Shown: one piece after another, positions 35,573 through 37,800 of the stretch | Position numbering within the stretch: the first letter of the stretch is position 1 | Layout of the letters: each line of letters starts with the position of its first letter | Assembly: GCA_913775725.1 (NCBI GenBank) | Contig: CAJYNG010000024.1 | Location: 1 to 37,800, forward strand | Direction of reading: 5' to 3' | Length of the DNA stretch: 37,800 bases | Source: an uncultured Stenotrophomonas sp. | GTDB lineage: Bacteria; Pseudomonadota; Gammaproteobacteria; Xanthomonadales; Xanthomonadaceae | The notes under the pieces: generated by a model | Seen by the model: only the letters and a program-made list of their open reading frames with translations | Told to the model about the DNA's origin: nothing | The model's database searches: none | Position numbers and translations under genes: made by a program

Positions 35573-36109
35573 TCATGGAAGCGACACCTCGGCGACACTG
35601 GACGGGTCGAAGTCCTCGAACCGCACCCTGCCCAGCTCCGCCACCGAGTAATCCCGGATGTTGGTCGCTTCGGTCTCGATATCCACGACCTTGCGTCTCA
35701 CCCCGTCCACCCAGCAGGCCTTGTCCGCGGGCGCATAGCGGAACCGGTAGGTGCTGCTCCAGCGCTCGCGGCTACCGCCGTTGGTGATCACGCTGAAAGC
35801 ACCATCCTCGATCGTCACGTAGGCGAAGGGGTCGCCTGCAATGCCGCCACGGGTGGAGCACGGCACCAGCTTGTCGTTGCGCGCGGCCAACTGCCATCGG
35901 CCCGCCGCATCGCCCAGCAGCAGCAACAGCACCCGGTTAGGACCGTGCTCTCCGGGCACCAGGCCATCGGGCGCCGGTTGATCGATCACCAGCAACTGGT
36001 CGTCGATCCCGTTGCCGGTGAGATCGCCGCGCACGGCTTCCAGCAGGTTCGCGCCGGACGGCACGAACGCCAGGGCATTGTCCATGTTCGCGCCACTCCC
36101 CTTCTGCAT
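35573..36109 (-). CDS. Putative immunity protein for the GH19 effector (XAC2610-like), without visible signal peptide
   Basis: About 178 residues. The body matches the pattern of the lysozyme-inhibiting immunity protein paired with GH19 effectors: 'AVRGDLTGNGIDDQLLV', 'NRVLLLLLGDAAGRWQL', 'PCSTRGGIAGDPFAYVTIED', 'RWSSTYRFRYAPADKACW'. It lies directly before the effector, as expected for an immunity gene. The start at 36109 has a fine AAGGAG 9 nt upstream, yet neither this N-terminus ('MQKGSGANMDNALAF') nor any upstream in-frame codon gives a signal peptide or lipobox, although the target acts in the periplasm. ATG 36085 is an alternative start. The 5' end may have been lost in the rearrangement next to it. 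Confidence 0.75.
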   Translation of the reverse strand: MQKGSGANMDNALAFVPSGANLLEAVRGDLTGNGIDDQLLVIDQPAPDGLVPGEHGPNRVLLLLLGDAAGRWQLAARNDKLVPCSTRGGIAGDPFAYVTIEDGAFSVITNGGSRERWSSTYRFRYAPADKACWVDGVRRKVVDIETEATNIRDYSVAELGRVRFEDFDPSSVAEVSLP

Positions 36110-36638
36110 CCGCCGCCGCTCCTTCAATCCCGTCTTGCCAGTACCCGTACGATCGCCGGGAACCTGCGCAATGCGCCGCGTACACCGGTGTCCGCCATGG
36201 CGGATGATAGCCCCGGCCGCGCGGCGTCTGCGATGGTCGCAAGCTTCACCCGCACTGCGGGTCGTCAGAGTCCTCATGGACGGAAAAGCTCCTGCGTTCG
36301 ATGGCACCGATGCGCCGGAATTTTGACGCGCACGCAGCTTACTTCGAGGAGGCTGCGCTCGTCGAAGGGGACTTGGATTGAAAAGCGGACTTGATCACAG
36401 AAATGAAGCGGATACAGCGAACGCTTGCCTACCTGATTAGGACAACTACGTGCAAGCCGTCCTGCCAGCGCTACCACTGAGACAGTCGCCCTCAGCCTTC
36501 GGAACCGACATATCTGAATCAAACAGCCCTGCAGCGGACTTACCCCACGGAGCAAGAAGAGTAAAGAGGCCTGGCCGATACCGGTGGAGAGGTCGAGTCT
36601 CGCCCGGTCAGAACTCCAGCTCGATGGACGGAGAAAAG

Positions 36639-36668
36639 AAATGGCCTGCTCAACGGCAGGCCATTTCG
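36639..36668 (-). terminator. Terminator ending the virB6-DUF4189 transcription unit
   Basis: On the minus strand GAAATGGCCTGC-CGTTGA-GCAGGCCATTTC forms a 12-bp perfect stem followed by TTTTCTCC. Its position after DUF4189 and the virB6 remnant makes it the likely end of the virB operon. The GH19 immunity-effector pair beyond it would then need its own promoter. Confidence 0.85.
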
Positions 36669-36692
36669 ATGCCGCTCTCAACCAGCGCAAAC

Positions 36693-36795
36693 TACCAAGG
36701 GCGCAGGTGCTGCCCGCTTGGGCCCGGCGCCTGAGCCCCCGGGCCACCATCTAACAGCGAATACGCCATGAATTGGCTCAGCGCCGCTTGAACAA
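36693..36795 (-). pseudogene. Degraded second copy of the virB6 3' end
   Basis: On the minus strand the frame reads 'VQAALSQFMAYSLLDGG' and 'AQAPGPSGQHLRPW', then TAG. This aligns with the intact virB6 tail 'FQGTLGSFMAYSQIGGSP' and 'AQAPGPSGQPPGSYY' at 37610-37740, and the DNA match is high across 'TTCATGGC-TATTCG' and 'CAGGCGCCGGGCCC'. There is a stop a short way upstream (TAG) and no start or ribosome site, so this is a remnant. It lies on the far side of DUF4189, just before the operon terminator. Confidence 0.8.
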
Positions 36796-36900
36796 GTTCG
36801 CAGTCCTTGATGTACGACTAGCATTGAAGCGATTAGGATTGCATTTGTTAAGAGCGACCTGCTCGCAAACCATCCTCGCAGCAGACCTAAACCAACTCGA

Positions 36901-37461
36901 CTAGTACTCCTGAAAAAGCGGATCAGAGCATGCGGAATAAAATACTTTACACCCTGCGCTTCCCCGCCTTGTGCATTCATCCATTGCAAGCTTCGTGGCG
37001 AGAGCCTCCGTCTCGGCCCGCCACGTCACCGCTCCTCCTCTTTCAAGACTCGAAGGGGTAACCATTGCAGCGCATTGGTTTTTGTAGGACATCGTCACTC
37101 GGCAATCACTAGCGCCTCCGCGAGCACACTGCGAAATCGCCTCTTTCTCTGCAGCGCCTTTCGATCTCTGACCCGTTGATGCACCGGCATCACCGCTCGG
37201 AGCAGTGGCAATAGCCCCCCAAGTTTTCAACCAGCGGCCTGTGGGCCGAGGCGCCGCCGTTGCATTCGCCCCACTGTCCCCGCCCGGAATCGGAGCACAC
37301 CCCCCTACGCCCTGCCCACCAATCGGATATTGTCCGGGTGGGCAACGACCTTCTGCGCTAGCGGACGGTGCATCCACCAGCAAGAGGATCAACAGCAAAG
37401 ACAGCATCGAGGCGCACGCTGCTACCAGTTTCTTCCCCCTGAATTTATTCGCTGCACGCAT
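36901..37461 (-). CDS. Secreted DUF4189-domain protein linked to virB6
   Basis: A 186-residue protein with a basic N-terminus and a signal peptide ('KKLVAACASMLSLLLILLLV' followed by a small-residue cleavage region), then 'GRCPPGQYPIGGQGVGGCAP', a short linker and a DUF4189 domain ('WGAIATAPSGDAGAST', 'KGAAEKEAISQCARGGASDC', 'MSYKNQCAAMV'). It starts 16 bp after virB6 and is surely in the same operon. The true start is ATG 37461; the frame continues upstream into virB6 but without signal-peptide logic. A paralogue lies at 25739-26293. The function is not known; position suggests a periplasmic accessory or immunity-like role for the T4SS. Confidence 0.88.
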   Translation of the reverse strand: MRAANKFRGKKLVAACASMLSLLLILLLVDAPSASAEGRCPPGQYPIGGQGVGGCAPIPGGDSGANATAAPRPTGRWLKTWGAIATAPSGDAGASTGQRSKGAAEKEAISQCARGGASDCRVTMSYKNQCAAMVTPSSLERGGAVTWRAETEALATKLAMDECTRRGSAGCKVFYSACSDPLFQEY

Positions 37462-37477
37462 CACAATCACCCTGGCT

Positions 37478-37800
37478 CTATCTCGGTTTATTGCCAATCC
37501 CCATCCTGCCTGGATCGTGTTCAGGCGTGGAGTTAGAAGAACCGGTGAACATCTTTGTCGGAGCACCAACTTCATTGGCGCCTTCACTTCCCTTGCTCGT
37601 CGAAGGCTTATCCGGCGTGTAGTAGCTACCCGGCGGCTGCCCACTCGGGCCCGGCGCCTGCGCCACCGGGCTACCACCTATCTGCGAATATGCCATGAAG
37701 CTACCCAAGGTGCCCTGGAAGAACATGGCTGCCATTGGGGGCGCAGTCAGAATCAGAGTCGTCAGGATCAATCCCATGCCGCCCTGCTGCATCGCCTGAC
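37478..37800 (-). CDS. virB6: VirB6-type T4SS inner-membrane protein, C-terminal part (continues past window end)
   Basis: The frame is open to the last base, so only the C-terminal ~107 residues are seen. They include the end of a membrane helix region ('MGLILTTLILTAPPMAAMFF'), then 'QGTLGSFMAYSQIGGSPV' and a hydrophilic Pro/Gly/Ser-rich tail ending 'GRMGIGNKPR'. This matches the end of VirB6/TrbL channel components, and the assignment is strengthened by the adjacent DUF4189 gene and the two XVIPCD effectors. VirB6 is a multi-span protein at the base of the T4SS. The rest of the virB operon would be expected to the right of the window. Confidence 0.75.
   Translation of the reverse strand, partial: QAMQQGGMGLILTTLILTAPPMAAMFFQGTLGSFMAYSQIGGSPVAQAPGPSGQPPGSYYTPDKPSTSKGSEGANEVGAPTKMFTGSSNSTPEHDPGRMGIGNKPR

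Larger units (their letters stand above)
36110..36900. other. Gene-free stretch between the GH19 immunity gene and the virB-linked DUF4189 gene
   Basis: About 790 bp with lower GC than the neighbours and no frame with both a ribosome site and a believable product. It contains a terminator hairpin (36639-36668) and a degraded copy of the virB6 3' end (36693-36795). A promoter for the immunity-effector pair should lie in its left third, but I cannot place it. Confidence 0.6.

Noticed and set aside
36274-36989. Two overlapping minus-strand frames between the immunity gene and DUF4189
   Set aside because: No ribosome sites, no coherent hydrophobic or domain pattern, and a terminator lies in the middle; only the virB6-like stretch is meaningful, as a remnant.

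Overview
The window is GC-rich chromosomal DNA from a member of the Xanthomonadaceae, most likely the Stenotrophomonas maltophilia group. The pointers are the SMAG-type REP elements (a GTAG tetranucleotide followed by a GC-rich stem-loop), the class III PHA synthase genes next to pssA, and the end of an Xanthomonadales-type VirB/VirD4 type IV secretion locus (X-T4SS) with its antibacterial effector and immunity genes. I see no rRNA, tRNA, CRISPR array, complete insertion sequence or prophage.

Layout. 1-9.9 kb: the 3' end of an AraC-family regulator, a soluble double-PAS chemoreceptor, a GNAT acetyltransferase, a secreted DUF5694 protein, a small membrane protein, a four-PAS diguanylate cyclase, the RNA-binding factor Tex and an unrecognised 71-residue protein. 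9.9-10.6 kb: about 760 bp without genes, filled by a nested inverted-repeat structure with a SMAG dimer in its centre. 10.6-19.9 kb: a membrane-associated hypothetical protein coupled to a PspC protein, a DUF5329 protein, pssA-phaE-phaC, a methyltransferase, a MATE transporter, DUF2239, a Nudix hydrolase, a YqiB (DUF1249) protein and ppsR. 20-30.1 kb: ppsA (divergent from ppsR), an MscS channel, an Old Yellow Enzyme, an EcsC protein, a DUF4189 protein, orn, tadA, a divergent HxlR regulator/quinone reductase pair, two GNAT enzymes and a small membrane protein.

30.2-37.8 kb is the accessory and most interesting part. On the plus strand two tandem paralogous lipoproteins, read as immunity proteins, precede and overlap a GHSLGG lipase with a C-terminal XVIPCD secretion domain. 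On the minus strand lie a GH19 lysozyme-like effector, also with an XVIPCD, preceded by its presumed immunity gene, and an unrecognised secreted Pro/Ala-rich protein downstream of it. Further right, also on the minus strand, are a DUF4189 gene and the C-terminus of virB6, which runs off the window. Between DUF4189 and the GH19 immunity gene lies about 790 bp without an intact gene. It holds a degraded second copy of the virB6 3' end and a strong terminator, which I read as the scar of a recombination or duplication at the end of the virB operon.

How the genes work together. PpsR switches PpsA by reversible phosphorylation at the pyruvate/PEP node. The diguanylate cyclase makes c-di-GMP and Orn removes its breakdown product pGpG. 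PhaE and PhaC form the polyester synthase. The X-T4SS would inject the lipase and the lysozyme into the periplasm of rival bacteria, while the cognate periplasmic immunity proteins protect the producer and its siblings.
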